Source of the DNA: Faecalibacter rhinopitheci
GTDB lineage: Bacteria; Bacteroidota; Bacteroidia; Flavobacteriales; Weeksellaceae
Assembly: GCF_015234135.1 (NCBI RefSeq)
Contig: NZ_JADGIK010000001.1
Location: 434,001 to 498,000, forward strand
Direction of reading: 5' to 3'
DNA: 64,000 bases
Shown: positions 1 to 8,750 of the stretch, one piece after another
Layout: each line of letters opens with the position of its first letter
Numbering within the stretch: position 1 is the first letter of the stretch
Program-made: the position numbers and the translations under genes
Notes under the pieces: model-generated
Database searches by the model: none
Told to the model about the DNA's origin: nothing
The model's input: only the letters and a program-made list of their open reading frames with translations

Positions 1-225
1 ATCCAATCTAAAACTAGAAAACGTGATGTTGTACAAGCACGTCAATTAGCTATGTATTTTGCAAAACAATATACAAAAGCATCACTAGCTAGTATTGGAT
101 CACAAATTGGTAAACGAGACCACGCAACTGTTTTACATGCGTGTAAAACAGTTAAAAATCTACAAGAGACAGATAAGGCATTCCGTGGATATATTGAAGA
201 TATTTCACGAAAAATTTCTGATTAA
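1..225 (+). CDS. dnaA: Chromosomal replication initiator DnaA, C-terminal fragment
   Basis: The reading frame is open from base 1 and stops at TAA 223-225, so only the last 74 codons are present; the rest lies upstream of the window. The residues match DnaA domain IV, the helix-turn-helix that binds DnaA boxes: the signature [15 protein letters not shown] is intact, preceded by the [12 protein letters not shown] helix. DnaA opens oriC and loads the helicase. The phosphatase gene follows after 21 bases on the same strand, so the two may be co-transcribed. I see no perfect DnaA-box cluster here, so the origin is not visible in this window. Confidence 0.95.
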   Translation: MQSKTRKRDVVQARQLAMYFAKQYTKASLASIGSQIGKRDHATVLHACKTVKNLQETDKAFRGYIEDISRKISD

Positions 226-246
226 TAGATTTCCAATATATTATCC

Positions 247-696
247 ATGAAAATTTTAATGGTTTGTTTAGGCAATATTTGCCGTTCTCCTTTAGCTGAA
301 GGAATTTTACAATCAAAAGTTGGAGAAAAACATGTAATAGAATCTGCAGGTACTGGAGATTGGCATGTAGGAGAACAGCCTGATCGACGTGCAATAGCCA
401 CCGCTAAAAAATACGGTGTTGATATTTCTGATCAAAGAGCAATGCATTTTAATGCTTTATTTTTCGATGAATTTGATTTGATTTTTGCAATGGATAAACA
501 AAATTCTATTGATTTGCAAAATCTTGCTCGTACTGAGGAAGAACGCCAGAAAATTAAACTAATTTTAAAAGAAGGACTAGATCGTGCCCATAATGTTCCT
601 GATCCTTATTATGAAAACGATGAAGCCTTCGATAAAGTCTATCACTTATTGGATGAAGCCACTGATGGAATCATCAAAAAATACAATTTAATATAA
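247..696 (+). CDS. Low-molecular-weight protein-tyrosine phosphatase
   Basis: This cytoplasmic phosphatase of 149 residues has the family's usual length. The P-loop CLGNICRSP lies at residues 7-15, giving nucleophile Cys7, Cys12 and Arg13, and the general-acid loop DPYY is at 119-122 (Asp119). Family members remove phosphate from tyrosine residues; in some bacteria they control tyrosine kinases of polysaccharide export, but no such kinase is nearby, so the substrate is open. The gene sits 21 bases after dnaA and 2 bases before the next methylase gene, which suggests a shared transcript. The start is the only ATG that keeps the P-loop at the expected distance. Confidence 0.93.
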   Translation: MKILMVCLGNICRSPLAEGILQSKVGEKHVIESAGTGDWHVGEQPDRRAIATAKKYGVDISDQRAMHFNALFFDEFDLIFAMDKQNSIDLQNLARTEEERQKIKLILKEGLDRAHNVPDPYYENDEAFDKVYHLLDEATDGIIKKYNLI

Positions 697-698
697 AG

Positions 699-1409
699 AT
701 GACAACTGCTAAAGTTTATCTTATCCCAAGCTTACTGGGAACTAGCCCACACCAAAGAGTTTTACCTGATTATAATATCAAAGTTATTGAGTCTATCAAT
801 ACTTTTGTGGTAGAAAATGAAAAATCTGCACGTAAATTTATTAAACAAGTTTGTCCAGAAAAGGTACAAGCAGATTTAGAAATTTACATTTTAGATAAAG
901 ATACCAATGCGAAAGATTTATTTGATATCATAAAGTTATTAGATCAAGGTAAAACAATCGGAATTATTTCTGAAGCAGGATTACCTGCTGTTGCCGATCC
1001 TGGCGCTCAATTGGTAAAAGTTGCACAAGAAAAAAGAATTCAAGTAGTTCCATTAGTTGGTCCATCTTCTATCCTAATGGCATTAATGGCATCAGGTATG
1101 AATGGGCAAAATTTCGCTTTCCATGGCTACTTGCCGATTGATAAAACGGATCGTAAAAAACGTTTAAGTCAATTAGAGGCAGAAAGCTCAAAAACAGGTA
1201 TAGCTCAAATTTTTATGGAGACACCTTACCGTAATAATCAAATGATTGATGATTTGGTGAAATTATTACATGGTGAAACAAGAATATGTGTAGCTTGTGA
1301 TATTACCTTAGAATCTGAAGATATCCGAACTAGGTCTATTAAAGAATGGAAAAATGAAAAATATGATTTCCATAAGCGTCCTGCAATCTTTGTAATGCAG
1401 GCTAATTAA
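699..1409 (+). CDS. RsmI-like SAM-dependent methyltransferase (tetrapyrrole methylase fold)
   Basis: This 236-residue protein belongs to the COG0313 (RsmI) branch of the tetrapyrrole-methylase fold. Visible motifs are ISEAGLPAVADPG at about 88-100, VPLVGPSSILMALMASG at about 120-136 and METPYRN at about 170-176. RsmI itself 2'-O-methylates C1402 of 16S rRNA. This protein is shorter than the usual ~280 residues and its N-terminus (YLIPSLLG) differs from the canonical start, so it may be the second RsmI-like paralogue found in Bacteroidota, with another target. It starts 2 bases after the phosphatase gene. Its 3' end overlaps the convergent SanA-like gene by 8 bases. Confidence 0.8.
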   Translation: MTTAKVYLIPSLLGTSPHQRVLPDYNIKVIESINTFVVENEKSARKFIKQVCPEKVQADLEIYILDKDTNAKDLFDIIKLLDQGKTIGIISEAGLPAVADPGAQLVKVAQEKRIQVVPLVGPSSILMALMASGMNGQNFAFHGYLPIDKTDRKKRLSQLEAESSKTGIAQIFMETPYRNNQMIDDLVKLLHGETRICVACDITLESEDIRTRSIKEWKNEKYDFHKRPAIFVMQAN

Positions 1410-2046
1410 TAGAATCTTTACTATCTACTAAGACTTTTGGTGTACGCTCTTTCGAGAAATCTAAAATCGCTTTTATATTTGCAAAGACCTCTCTGAATTT
1501 ATTTTTGGAAAGGTCTTTATATTTTTCACGATCTGCATTATATCCTACACAATCTACACCCATTATCTTTCCTAAAAATGTTGCTCTAGTAAGGTGAAAA
1601 TTCTGAGTAATGTATACCACTTTATCAAACTGAAATATATTTTTTAAACGATAAACTGAACTGTACGTATCTAATCCTCCTGTGTCTAAATAAGTATGTT
1701 CAATCGGTACACCTTCATCTAAGATGTACTTTTCCATAACATCTATTTCATTAAAATTTTCATTTAATCTTTCTCCTGATAAGACGATAATGTCTATTTT
1801 ACCATTATAATAAAGGTCTAATGCAGTATCTAATCTATCTTTCAAATATTCACCAGGTGACCCATTAGGATTTAACTTTGCACCAAATACAACACCTACT
1901 CTATAGCGTGCAGGCAGCTTAAATTTATCTTGGTAAATATATTTAGAAGTAAAAAATTGAACGCCACCGGCAAAAAGAAATATACTTAATACTCCCAATA
2001 TAAATAATACGGTTACTCTTTTAAAAATATATTTTCCTACACGCAT
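1402..2046 (-). CDS. SanA/YdcF-family membrane protein (DUF218)
   Basis: The protein has 214 residues, with an N-terminal membrane anchor at about 10-30 and a DUF218 domain beyond it. Characteristic segments are VGVVFGAKLNPNG at about 50-62, the IIVLSGER stretch at about 86-93, and VVYITQNFHLTRA at about 143-155 with the conserved His. In E. coli SanA affects envelope permeability to vancomycin at high temperature; the biochemical activity of the family is unclear. The domain probably faces the periplasm. It is a single gene converging on the RsmI-like gene with an 8-base overlap of the two coding ends, and no separate terminator is visible between them. Confidence 0.85.
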   Translation of the reverse strand: MRVGKYIFKRVTVLFILGVLSIFLFAGGVQFFTSKYIYQDKFKLPARYRVGVVFGAKLNPNGSPGEYLKDRLDTALDLYYNGKIDIIVLSGERLNENFNEIDVMEKYILDEGVPIEHTYLDTGGLDTYSSVYRLKNIFQFDKVVYITQNFHLTRATFLGKIMGVDCVGYNADREKYKDLSKNKFREVFANIKAILDFSKERTPKVLVDSKDSIN

Positions 2047-2161
2047 ACAATAATAGTATTGTTCACTTTTTTTGGTGGTACAAAGATGTGTTTAATCAGT
2101 AAATTTAAAAAGTATTAAATGCTAATTTTATATTAAATTTAGCAATTAATCTACAGAGATA

Positions 2162-2953
2162 ATGGAGAATATTGATTTAAGAACTGTAACTGTCGAAAGA
2201 TATTTACAACCTTTACGTGAAGGAGGCTCTCTTCCTGCCCTTGCGGATGCAGATGACGGATATAAGTATGTTTTAAAATTTAAAGGTGCTGGCCATGGAT
2301 CTAGAATGCTTATTTCTGAACTATTAGGTGGAGAAATTGCGCGTAAATTAGGATTTAAAGTTCCGGAACTTGTATTTGCTTTATTAGATGTTGATTTCGG
2401 TAGAACTGAAGCCGATGAAGAAATTCAAGATTTACTAAAGTTTAGTGAAGGAACCAATTTAGCTCTACACTTTTTATCAGGTTCTATCAATTATGATCCT
2501 GCTGTTATGCCAATTAACGAATTATTGTCTTCTCAAATTATTTGGTTAGATGCTTTTATAACCAACGTAGATCGTACATACAGAAATACAAATATGCTTA
2601 TGTGGAATAAAGAACTATGGCTAATAGACCACGGTGCCGCATATTATTTTCATCATTCATGGGATAATTGGGAAACTTCTGCTAAAACTAAATTTCCTCA
2701 AATTAAAGACCATGTTTTACTAAAAAATGCTATTCAATTAGAGAAAGTTGATCTAGAATTTAAGGCTTTACTTACAGATGAATTTATCGATAATTTAGTG
2801 GATAAAATACCAGATGAATGGTTAGAAACTGAAGCGTATAAAATGAATGAAAATGAAATGAGAGAAGTTTATAAATCATTTATTAAAATACGAAAAGAGC
2901 ATACTATTAATTTTATAAATGAAGCCAACGATGCGAGAAAAAATCTTGTATGA
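2162..2953 (+). CDS. HipA-like single-domain kinase
   Basis: This 263-residue protein resembles the kinase domain of HipA but lacks HipA's N-terminal subdomain. Candidate active-site residues are the ATP-lysine Lys39 in YVLKF, the catalytic loop NVDRTYRNTN at 135-144 (Asp137, Asn144), and the metal-binding IDHG at 155-158 (Asp156). HipA phosphorylates glutamyl-tRNA synthetase; the substrate of this shorter branch is not known to me. The downstream DUF3037 gene overlaps its 3' end by 23 bases, so the two should be translated together. No HipB-like DNA-binding antitoxin is adjacent. A toxin or signalling role is therefore only a possibility. Confidence 0.85.
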   Translation: MENIDLRTVTVERYLQPLREGGSLPALADADDGYKYVLKFKGAGHGSRMLISELLGGEIARKLGFKVPELVFALLDVDFGRTEADEEIQDLLKFSEGTNLALHFLSGSINYDPAVMPINELLSSQIIWLDAFITNVDRTYRNTNMLMWNKELWLIDHGAAYYFHHSWDNWETSAKTKFPQIKDHVLLKNAIQLEKVDLEFKALLTDEFIDNLVDKIPDEWLETEAYKMNENEMREVYKSFIKIRKEHTINFINEANDARKNLV

Positions 2954-3314
2954 GTATTCGATCATTCGATTTGTGCCTAAAGTTGAACGTGAAGAATTTA
3001 TAAATATCGGTGTAATAATGTTTTCTAAGAAACATAACTTTCTGAAGGTTAAATATTTTTTGAACGATAATCGTATTAATGCCTTCGCTCATGATTTTGA
3101 TCTATGTTTTATTGATTCTAATCTTAAAGCTTTAAGCGAGATTGCTCAAGGTTCAAACACTATCTCAGAAGTTTCTAAATTTGACATTGCCGAAAGATTT
3201 CGTTGGCTAACTGCTGTGCGAAGTTCTTGCATACAAACATCACGTCCACATCCTGGCAAAACATATGATTTAGATAGAAAATTAGAAAATTTATACAGAG
3301 AATATATTATTTAA
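2931..3314 (+). CDS. DUF3037-family protein, partner of the HipA-like kinase
   Basis: This 127-residue protein begins with LYEYSIIRFVPKVEREEFINIGVIMF, a hydrophobic/charged pattern I recognise as DUF3037. I chose ATG 2931 because the conserved YEYSIIR then falls at residue 7; ATG 2919 would add four residues. Both starts lie inside the kinase gene (overlap 23 or 35 bases, different frame), which points to translational coupling. The family's function is unknown, but its genes are often found next to HipA-like kinases, so it may be a partner, a substrate or an antidote. The C-terminus holds several Arg/His residues (around RTSRPHPG) but no recognisable catalytic motif. Confidence 0.8.
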   Translation: MREKILYEYSIIRFVPKVEREEFINIGVIMFSKKHNFLKVKYFLNDNRINAFAHDFDLCFIDSNLKALSEIAQGSNTISEVSKFDIAERFRWLTAVRSSCIQTSRPHPGKTYDLDRKLENLYREYII

Positions 3315-3386
3315 CTAATTAAATTACAGTTTTTTAAGTATTTTTTATTAAATTCATGGTACAATAAAATATTTAGATTTATCGCC

Positions 3387-3713
3387 ATGAGTACATTAAG
3401 AAACAGAGTTCAATTAATTGGACGAGTAGGACAAGATCCAGAAATCAAAGTTTTAGAAAACAACAAAAAATTAGCTCGATTGAGCTTAGCGACGAACGAA
3501 AGTTACACCAATGCGAAGGGTGAAAAGGTAGAGCAAACTACTTGGCACAATATAATCGTATGGGGGAATTTATCTACCATCGTGGAGCAGCACGTTACAA
3601 AAGGAAAGCAAATAGCTGTCGAGGGAAAATTATCGTATAACGATTTTACAACCAAAGAAGGCATTGAAAAACATGTAGCAGAAGTAGTCGTAGACGAATT
3701 AATATTGTTGTAA
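3387..3713 (+). CDS. ssb: Single-stranded DNA-binding protein, short form
   Basis: This is a 108-residue OB-fold protein starting MSTLRNRVQLIGRVGQDPE, the standard SSB N-terminus, with TTWHNIIVWG and KQIAVEGKLSYNDF in the expected order. It ends at VVDELILL immediately after the OB fold. It therefore lacks the flexible linker and the acidic C-terminal tip (DDDxPF-type) with which typical SSB recruits partner proteins, and typical SSBs are 150-180 residues. It may be a secondary SSB, with the housekeeping copy elsewhere, or a lineage with tail-less SSBs. It stands alone and is followed directly by a strong hairpin terminator. Confidence 0.9.
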   Translation: MSTLRNRVQLIGRVGQDPEIKVLENNKKLARLSLATNESYTNAKGEKVEQTTWHNIIVWGNLSTIVEQHVTKGKQIAVEGKLSYNDFTTKEGIEKHVAEVVVDELILL

Positions 3714-3722
3714 TCTAAACAG

Positions 3723-3756
3723 GAAATGGGAACCTTTGGTTCCCATTTCTTTTTTT
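3723..3756 (+). terminator. Rho-independent terminator after ssb
   Basis: A perfect 12-base stem (3723-3734 pairing with 3738-3749) encloses a TTT loop and is followed by a run of T. It lies 9 bases after the ssb stop codon. The minus-strand sufS gene ends just beyond it, so it may also serve that transcript. Confidence 0.9.
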
Positions 3757-3768
3757 ATGTTTTATTTA

Positions 3769-4992
3769 TTATCCTAACATACGAATTGCGGTTTTTAAAC
3801 CATCTATAAATATATCAATTTCTTCTTTTGTGTTGTAGATTCCAAAAGATGCACGAACTGTTCCAGGAATCCCGAAATGGTGCATAATTGGCTGCGCACA
3901 ATGATGACCAGTACGAACTGCAATTCCTTTTTTATCTAAAATCATTCCTACATCCGATGAATGTACTCCATCTAATTTCAAGTTAAAAGATACTGCCCCA
4001 GAATGCTTAGCGTCTTTTGCATAAATTTCTACTTCATCAAATTCAGATAAACGTTGAATAGTATATTCAACCAATTCATCTTCGTAAGTGTGAATCGCAT
4101 CAATTCCAATTTCATTGATGAAATCAACCGCAGCACCTAAGCCAATAATTCCAGCAACATCTGGTGTTCCAGCCTCAAATTTAAATGGTAAACATGCGTA
4201 TGTAGAAACTTCCATCGTTACATCTTTAATCATCTCTCCTCCTCCGTGAAAAGGTGGCAGCTGATTTAAGATATCTTCTTTTCCATATAAAATTCCAATT
4301 CCAGTCGGTCCGTACATTTTGTGTCCAGAAAATGCTAGGAAATCACAGTCTAAAGCTTGTACATCTATTTTTGTATGAGGAACAGATTGTGCACCATCTA
4401 TCAAGACCCAAGCTCCTTTAGCATGCGCTTTTTCTATAATTGTTTCTATTGGATTGATAACTCCTAATGCATTAGATACTTGATTGACACAAATTAACTT
4501 TGTTTTGTCTGATAATAAATCATCTAACTTTGTAATATCTAAAATTCCATCTGCTGTCAACGGAATATATTTTAGTTTTGCTCCAGTACGTTGACTTACT
4601 AATTGCCAAGGCACAATATTAGAGTGATGCTCAATTTCTGTAATAATAATCTCGTCATCAGCTGTTAATAATTGACTAATTGTATTAGCTACCAAGTTAA
4701 TTGATTCTGTCGTCCCACGTGTAAAAATAACTTCGTGGTCGTGCTTAGCATTAATAAATGCTTGAATCTTACGACGCGATTCTTCCATTAAATCAGTAGC
4801 TTCTTGACTTAAGGTATGAATACCACGATGCACATTAGCATTATATTTTTCGTAATAGTTATCTAGAACATCTAATACAACTTGTGGTTTCTGAGAAGTT
4901 GCTCCATTATCAAAGTAAACCAATGGTTTTCCATTGACTTCACGATTTAAAATAGGAAACTGACTTCTTATATGTTGAATATCTACTGACAT
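3769..4992 (-). CDS. sufS: Cysteine desulfurase SufS
   Basis: This 407-residue enzyme is a type II (SufS/CsdA) PLP-dependent cysteine desulfurase. It takes sulfur from cysteine as a persulfide for iron-sulfur cluster assembly on the SufBCD scaffold. The PLP lysine is Lys225 in SGHKMYGPTG, the PLP-stacking His is in EHHSN at 121-125, and the persulfide-carrying Cys365 is in the short RTGHHCAQP loop typical of type II enzymes. It is the last suf gene of the cluster, but a hairpin and a TAACTTTG box lie between sufD and this gene, so it may be transcribed separately. No sufE or sufU is visible in the window. Confidence 0.96.
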   Translation of the reverse strand: MSVDIQHIRSQFPILNREVNGKPLVYFDNGATSQKPQVVLDVLDNYYEKYNANVHRGIHTLSQEATDLMEESRRKIQAFINAKHDHEVIFTRGTTESINLVANTISQLLTADDEIIITEIEHHSNIVPWQLVSQRTGAKLKYIPLTADGILDITKLDDLLSDKTKLICVNQVSNALGVINPIETIIEKAHAKGAWVLIDGAQSVPHTKIDVQALDCDFLAFSGHKMYGPTGIGILYGKEDILNQLPPFHGGGEMIKDVTMEVSTYACLPFKFEAGTPDVAGIIGLGAAVDFINEIGIDAIHTYEDELVEYTIQRLSEFDEVEIYAKDAKHSGAVSFNLKLDGVHSSDVGMILDKKGIAVRTGHHCAQPIMHHFGIPGTVRASFGIYNTKEEIDIFIDGLKTAIRMLG

Positions 4993-5011
4993 TGTTTTCT
5001 TATTTTGATAT

Positions 5012-5019
5012 CAAAGTTA
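5012..5019 (-). promoter_or_regulatory. Candidate -7 element for sufS
   Basis: TAACTTTG on the minus strand fits the Bacteroidota -7 consensus TAnnTTTG and ends 19 bases before the sufS ATG, downstream of the sufD terminator. No convincing -33 TTTG is present. Confidence 0.5.
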
Positions 5020-5036
5020 TGCGATTTAGTCTAAAT

Positions 5037-5069
5037 AAAAAAGTAAGTACCCAAGAACTGAATACTTAC
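5037..5069 (-). terminator. Hairpin with T-run between sufD and sufS
   Basis: On the minus strand GTAAGTA (5069-5063) pairs with TACTTAC (5049-5043) across a 13-base loop and is followed by TTTTTT. It lies after the sufD stop, so it would end or attenuate the sufABCD transcript before sufS. Confidence 0.6.
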
Positions 5070-5117
5070 AATTTATATTTTTTACGTATTTCAATTAATA
5101 CAGTAAACTAAAGAATT

Positions 5118-6434
5118 TTAAATTTCAAAATCTAAACTAACTCCTAGTTTAGCAGCAATTACTTTATTTACTTGAGTTGAAATTTGTGGAATTTTAACGT
5201 GTCTTAATGCATCAGCTGCAAAAGCGTATAATAACATCGCTTGTGCTTCTTTTTTTGGAATACCTCTTTGTTGCATGTAAAATAAAGAATCTTCTTCTAA
5301 TTGTCCAACTGTACAACCATGTGAACATTTTACATCATCTGCAAAAATCTCTAATTGAGGTTTTGAGTTTATTGATGCTCCGTCTGATAATAAAACATTA
5401 TTATTTTGTTGGAAAGCGTTTAGTTTTTGCGCTTCTTTGTGCACATAGATTTTTCCATTAAAAACTCCTTTTGCTTTACCTCCATAAATTCCTTTATATA
5501 ATTCGTGAGACTCACAATTAGGAGCATTATGTTCTACAAAAGTATGATGATCTACATGTTGTTTTCCTTCAATTACTGTAATTCCATCTAATACAGAGTT
5601 ACAATTTTCACCATATTGGTAAAAATTTAAATTATTACGAACAATTTTACCTCCAAAAGAAAAAGTAAACACATGCGCTCTTGAATCTCTTTGTTGTCCT
5701 ATAAAAGTATTATCTATTAAAGAAACTTCATCAGTATCATTTTGGAATTTGTAAAGGAAAACGTCTGCATTTTTACCAACACTGATTTCAGTAACAGCAT
5801 TTGTTAAATCTGCATTATTTCCTAGAGATTGGTATTTATCGATTAATTCTAATTTAGAATTATCTCCAAGAATTACTAAATTTCTAGGTTGAAAGATAGT
5901 TACTTGCCCTGCACCTTTTAAAATGTTTACGATTTCAACTGGTTTAGAAACTATGGTATTTTTTGGAACATTAATAAACATTCCTTCTTGTGCAAACGCT
6001 GTATTTAAATCTACTAATCCTTCAGATTTTTTTAAAATCTTATTGTAATAAGTGTTAAATACCTCTTGATTAGCTGGATTTACTAACGCTTCTGCCAAAG
6101 TAGAAATTTCTACTTCATCAGAAGAAATCGTTGATAATGATGGAGAAAACTTCCCATTAACAAAAATTGCTTTGTAAGTATCTATATCATCTACTAAGTA
6201 AGGTTGAAGTTCTTCCACACTTAGTTCAACTTCTTCAGCAGATAATGCATAATCTGCTTTTAATAAAGGAGCTAGATTTGTATATTTCCATTCTTCGTCT
6301 TTACGAGAAGGAAAACCTTTCTGGCTAAACAATTCGATTGCTTCATTACGCAAGCTATCAATATTAGCGTTAACCTTATTGTTTTCTTTAAATTCTGTAT
6401 GACGAGAAACTAAATTTTCTTTTAAATCAATCAT
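5118..6434 (-). CDS. sufD: Fe-S cluster assembly scaffold SufD
   Basis: This 438-residue protein is the SufD subunit of the SufBC2D scaffold, on which Fe-S clusters are built in the cytoplasm. It has the right-handed beta-helix core of the SufB/SufD family and the C-terminal signature KCSHGCTVGQLEEDSLFYMQ, whose His and Cys lie at the SufB-SufD interface. The N-terminal FPSRKDEEWKYTN motif at about 41-53 is typical of SufD. It follows sufC after 76 bases and matches the family's usual length. It is distinguished from SufB by the missing catalytic-core segment and the shorter length. Confidence 0.96.
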   Translation of the reverse strand: MIDLKENLVSRHTEFKENNKVNANIDSLRNEAIELFSQKGFPSRKDEEWKYTNLAPLLKADYALSAEEVELSVEELQPYLVDDIDTYKAIFVNGKFSPSLSTISSDEVEISTLAEALVNPANQEVFNTYYNKILKKSEGLVDLNTAFAQEGMFINVPKNTIVSKPVEIVNILKGAGQVTIFQPRNLVILGDNSKLELIDKYQSLGNNADLTNAVTEISVGKNADVFLYKFQNDTDEVSLIDNTFIGQQRDSRAHVFTFSFGGKIVRNNLNFYQYGENCNSVLDGITVIEGKQHVDHHTFVEHNAPNCESHELYKGIYGGKAKGVFNGKIYVHKEAQKLNAFQQNNNVLLSDGASINSKPQLEIFADDVKCSHGCTVGQLEEDSLFYMQQRGIPKKEAQAMLLYAFAADALRHVKIPQISTQVNKVIAAKLGVSLDFEI

Positions 6435-6510
6435 TTTTGATAGTGTATTGTTGTACTGTGTAAAAAGTATTATTAACCTAATACATACTACATATTACTT
6501 AATGACAAAA

Positions 6511-7266
6511 TTAGATTCCTGCCTCTTCTTTAACCCAATCGTATCCTTTTTCTTCAAGTTCTAATGCTAATTCTTTACCACCAGATTTGATGATTTTACC
6601 ATCAGCTAAAACGTGAACAAAATCAGGAACAATGTAATCTAATAAACGTTGGTAGTGTGTAATTAATAACACTCCATTATTTTCATTTTTAAAAGCATTT
6701 ACACCTTCAGCTACAATACGTAATGCATCAATATCTAATCCTGAATCAGTTTCATCTAAAATAGCTAATTTTGGATTTAACATTAACATTTGAAAAATTT
6801 CGTTACGTTTTTTCTCACCTCCAGAAAAACCTTCGTTTAATGAACGAGATAAAAAGTCTTTTTTGATTCCTAATAAATCAGCTTTCGCACGAATTTCTTT
6901 CAACATTGCAGAAGCACCCATTTCTTCTAATCCTTGTGCTTTACGCGTCTCGTTAATAGAAGTTTTAATGAAGTTTGTTACAGATACACCAGGAATTTCT
7001 ATTGGATATTGGAAAGACATGAAAATACCTTTTTGCGCTCTTTCTTCTGGAGCTAACTCTAAAATAGATTCATCGTCTAATTGAATGTCACCATCAGTTA
7101 CTTCATAATCTTCTTTCCCTGTAATAACATTAGATAAAGTTGATTTACCAGCCCCATTAGGTCCCATAATAGCATGAACTTCACCTGGATTGATTTGTAA
7201 ATTTAAGCCTTTTAAAATTTCGCGCTCTTCTATACGAGCGTGTAAGTTTTGTATATTTAATAACAT
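6511..7266 (-). CDS. sufC: Fe-S assembly ATPase SufC
   Basis: This 251-residue ABC-type ATPase drives conformational change in the SufBC2D complex. Walker [10 protein letters not shown] is at 35-43, the Q-loop at about 86 (SFQYP), the signature FSGGEKKR at 147-154 and Walker [13 protein letters not shown] at 167-178. SufC-type ATPases carry the motif DETDSGLD rather than the transporter form, and no membrane partner is adjacent. It starts 23 bases after the sufB stop codon and is followed by sufD, so the three scaffold genes form one transcription unit. Confidence 0.97.
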   Translation of the reverse strand: MLLNIQNLHARIEEREILKGLNLQINPGEVHAIMGPNGAGKSTLSNVITGKEDYEVTDGDIQLDDESILELAPEERAQKGIFMSFQYPIEIPGVSVTNFIKTSINETRKAQGLEEMGASAMLKEIRAKADLLGIKKDFLSRSLNEGFSGGEKKRNEIFQMLMLNPKLAILDETDSGLDIDALRIVAEGVNAFKNENNGVLLITHYQRLLDYIVPDFVHVLADGKIIKSGGKELALELEEKGYDWVKEEAGI

Positions 7267-7289
7267 TTTGATCTAATTTTGATAGTTGA

Positions 7290-8747
7290 TTATCCTACAG
7301 AACCCTCTAAAGAGATTTCTAATAATTTTTTAGCTTCAACAGCGAACTCCATTGGTAATTTATCTAAAACCTCTCGGCTAAATCCATTTACAATTAAAGC
7401 AATCGCTTTTTCAGTATCAATTCCTCGTTGATTACAATAGAAAAGTTGATCTTCACCAATTTTAGAAGTTGTTGCTTCGTGTTCTAATTGAGCTGATTTA
7501 TTCTCTACTTCAATGTATGGGAAAGTATGAGCTCCACATTCGTTACCCATTAATAATGAATCACATTGCGTAAAATTACGAGCCCCTTCTGCTCCTTTCA
7601 TCACTTTTACAAGCCCACGATAAGAGTTTTGAGAATTACCAGCAGAAATACCTTTAGAAATAATTGTTGATTTCGAGTTTTTCCCGATATGAATCATCTT
7701 AGTTCCTGTATCAGCTTGTTGGTAATTATTAGTTACAGCAATAGAATAAAATTCTCCAACAGAATTATCTCCTTTTAAGATACAAGATGGATACTTCCAT
7801 GTAACAGCAGAACCTGTTTCTACTTGTGTCCATGAAACTTTCGCATTCTTTTCACAAACTGCACGTTTAGTTACAAAGTTAAAAACCCCTCCTGTTCCTT
7901 TTTCATCACCAGGGTACCAGTTTTGAACTGTAGAATATTTAATTTCAGCATCATCCATGATGATTAATTCAACTACAGCAGCGTGTAATTGGTTTTCATC
8001 ACGCATTGGTGCTGTACATCCTTCTAAATATGAAACGTAAGATCCTTCATCTGCTATTAATAAAGTACGTTCAAATTGTCCAGTACCAGCAGAATTTATA
8101 CGGAAATACGTTGATAATTCCATTGGACAACGTACACCTTTTGGAATATAACAGAATGACCCATCAGAGAAAACAGCAGAATTTAAAGCTGCATAAAAAT
8201 TATCTGTTGGTGGAACAACTTTACCAATGTATTTTTTTACTAATTCTGGGTGATCTTTAATCGCTTCAGAAATAGAACAGAAAATAATACCTTTTTCTGC
8301 TAAAGTTTCGCGGAATGTTGTTTTAACTGACACTGAATCAAAAACTACATCGATGGCAACTCCAGATAAACGTTTTTGTTCATCTAAAGAAATTCCTAAC
8401 TTCTCAAAAGTTTTTAATAATTCAGGATCAACCTCGTCTAAACTTGCTAATTCTTTTTTAACTTTTGGAGCAGCGTGGTAACGTAAAGCTTGAAAATCAG
8501 GTTTGTCGTATGATACGTTTGCCCATTCGGGTTCATCCATTTTTTCCCAAGCACGGAAAGCTTCTAAACGCCATTCCGTCATCCATTCTGGCTCTTCTTT
8601 TTTTGCTGAAATAGCACGCACGATGTCTTCATTTAATCCGACTGGGAAATCTTCATATTCCATATCAGTCGACCAACCAAACTCATATTGTTTTTGGCTA
8701 GCAAGATCTTCACGTAGATCGTCTTCTGTATATTTTGTGTTACTCAT
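7290..8747 (-). CDS. sufB: Fe-S cluster assembly scaffold SufB
   Basis: This 485-residue protein is SufB, the scaffold subunit that receives persulfide sulfur. Recognisable parts are the N-terminal [20 protein letters not shown] region, the [34 protein letters not shown] segment in the middle, the VEGCTAPM-like [17 protein letters not shown] stretch, and the C-terminal [23 protein letters not shown] block with the conserved Glu/His. Its length and motifs match the cyanobacterial/Bacteroidota SufB type. It lies between the unknown secreted-protein gene, whose stop is only 3 bases upstream, and sufC. Confidence 0.97.
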   Translation of the reverse strand: MSNTKYTEDDLREDLASQKQYEFGWSTDMEYEDFPVGLNEDIVRAISAKKEEPEWMTEWRLEAFRAWEKMDEPEWANVSYDKPDFQALRYHAAPKVKKELASLDEVDPELLKTFEKLGISLDEQKRLSGVAIDVVFDSVSVKTTFRETLAEKGIIFCSISEAIKDHPELVKKYIGKVVPPTDNFYAALNSAVFSDGSFCYIPKGVRCPMELSTYFRINSAGTGQFERTLLIADEGSYVSYLEGCTAPMRDENQLHAAVVELIIMDDAEIKYSTVQNWYPGDEKGTGGVFNFVTKRAVCEKNAKVSWTQVETGSAVTWKYPSCILKGDNSVGEFYSIAVTNNYQQADTGTKMIHIGKNSKSTIISKGISAGNSQNSYRGLVKVMKGAEGARNFTQCDSLLMGNECGAHTFPYIEVENKSAQLEHEATTSKIGEDQLFYCNQRGIDTEKAIALIVNGFSREVLDKLPMEFAVEAKKLLEISLEGSVG

Positions 8748-8750
8748 TTT

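Noticed and set aside
241-250. TTATCCATG, resembling a DnaA box, near dnaA.
   Set aside because: It is a single imperfect match that overlaps a start codon; there is no cluster, so it does not mark an origin.
152-394. Minus-strand open frame across the dnaA end and the phosphatase start.
   Set aside because: It is antisense to two well-supported genes and has no protein-like pattern.
5207-5461. Plus-strand frame inside sufD.
   Set aside because: It is a shadow of the sufD coding strand with low-complexity content and no start context.
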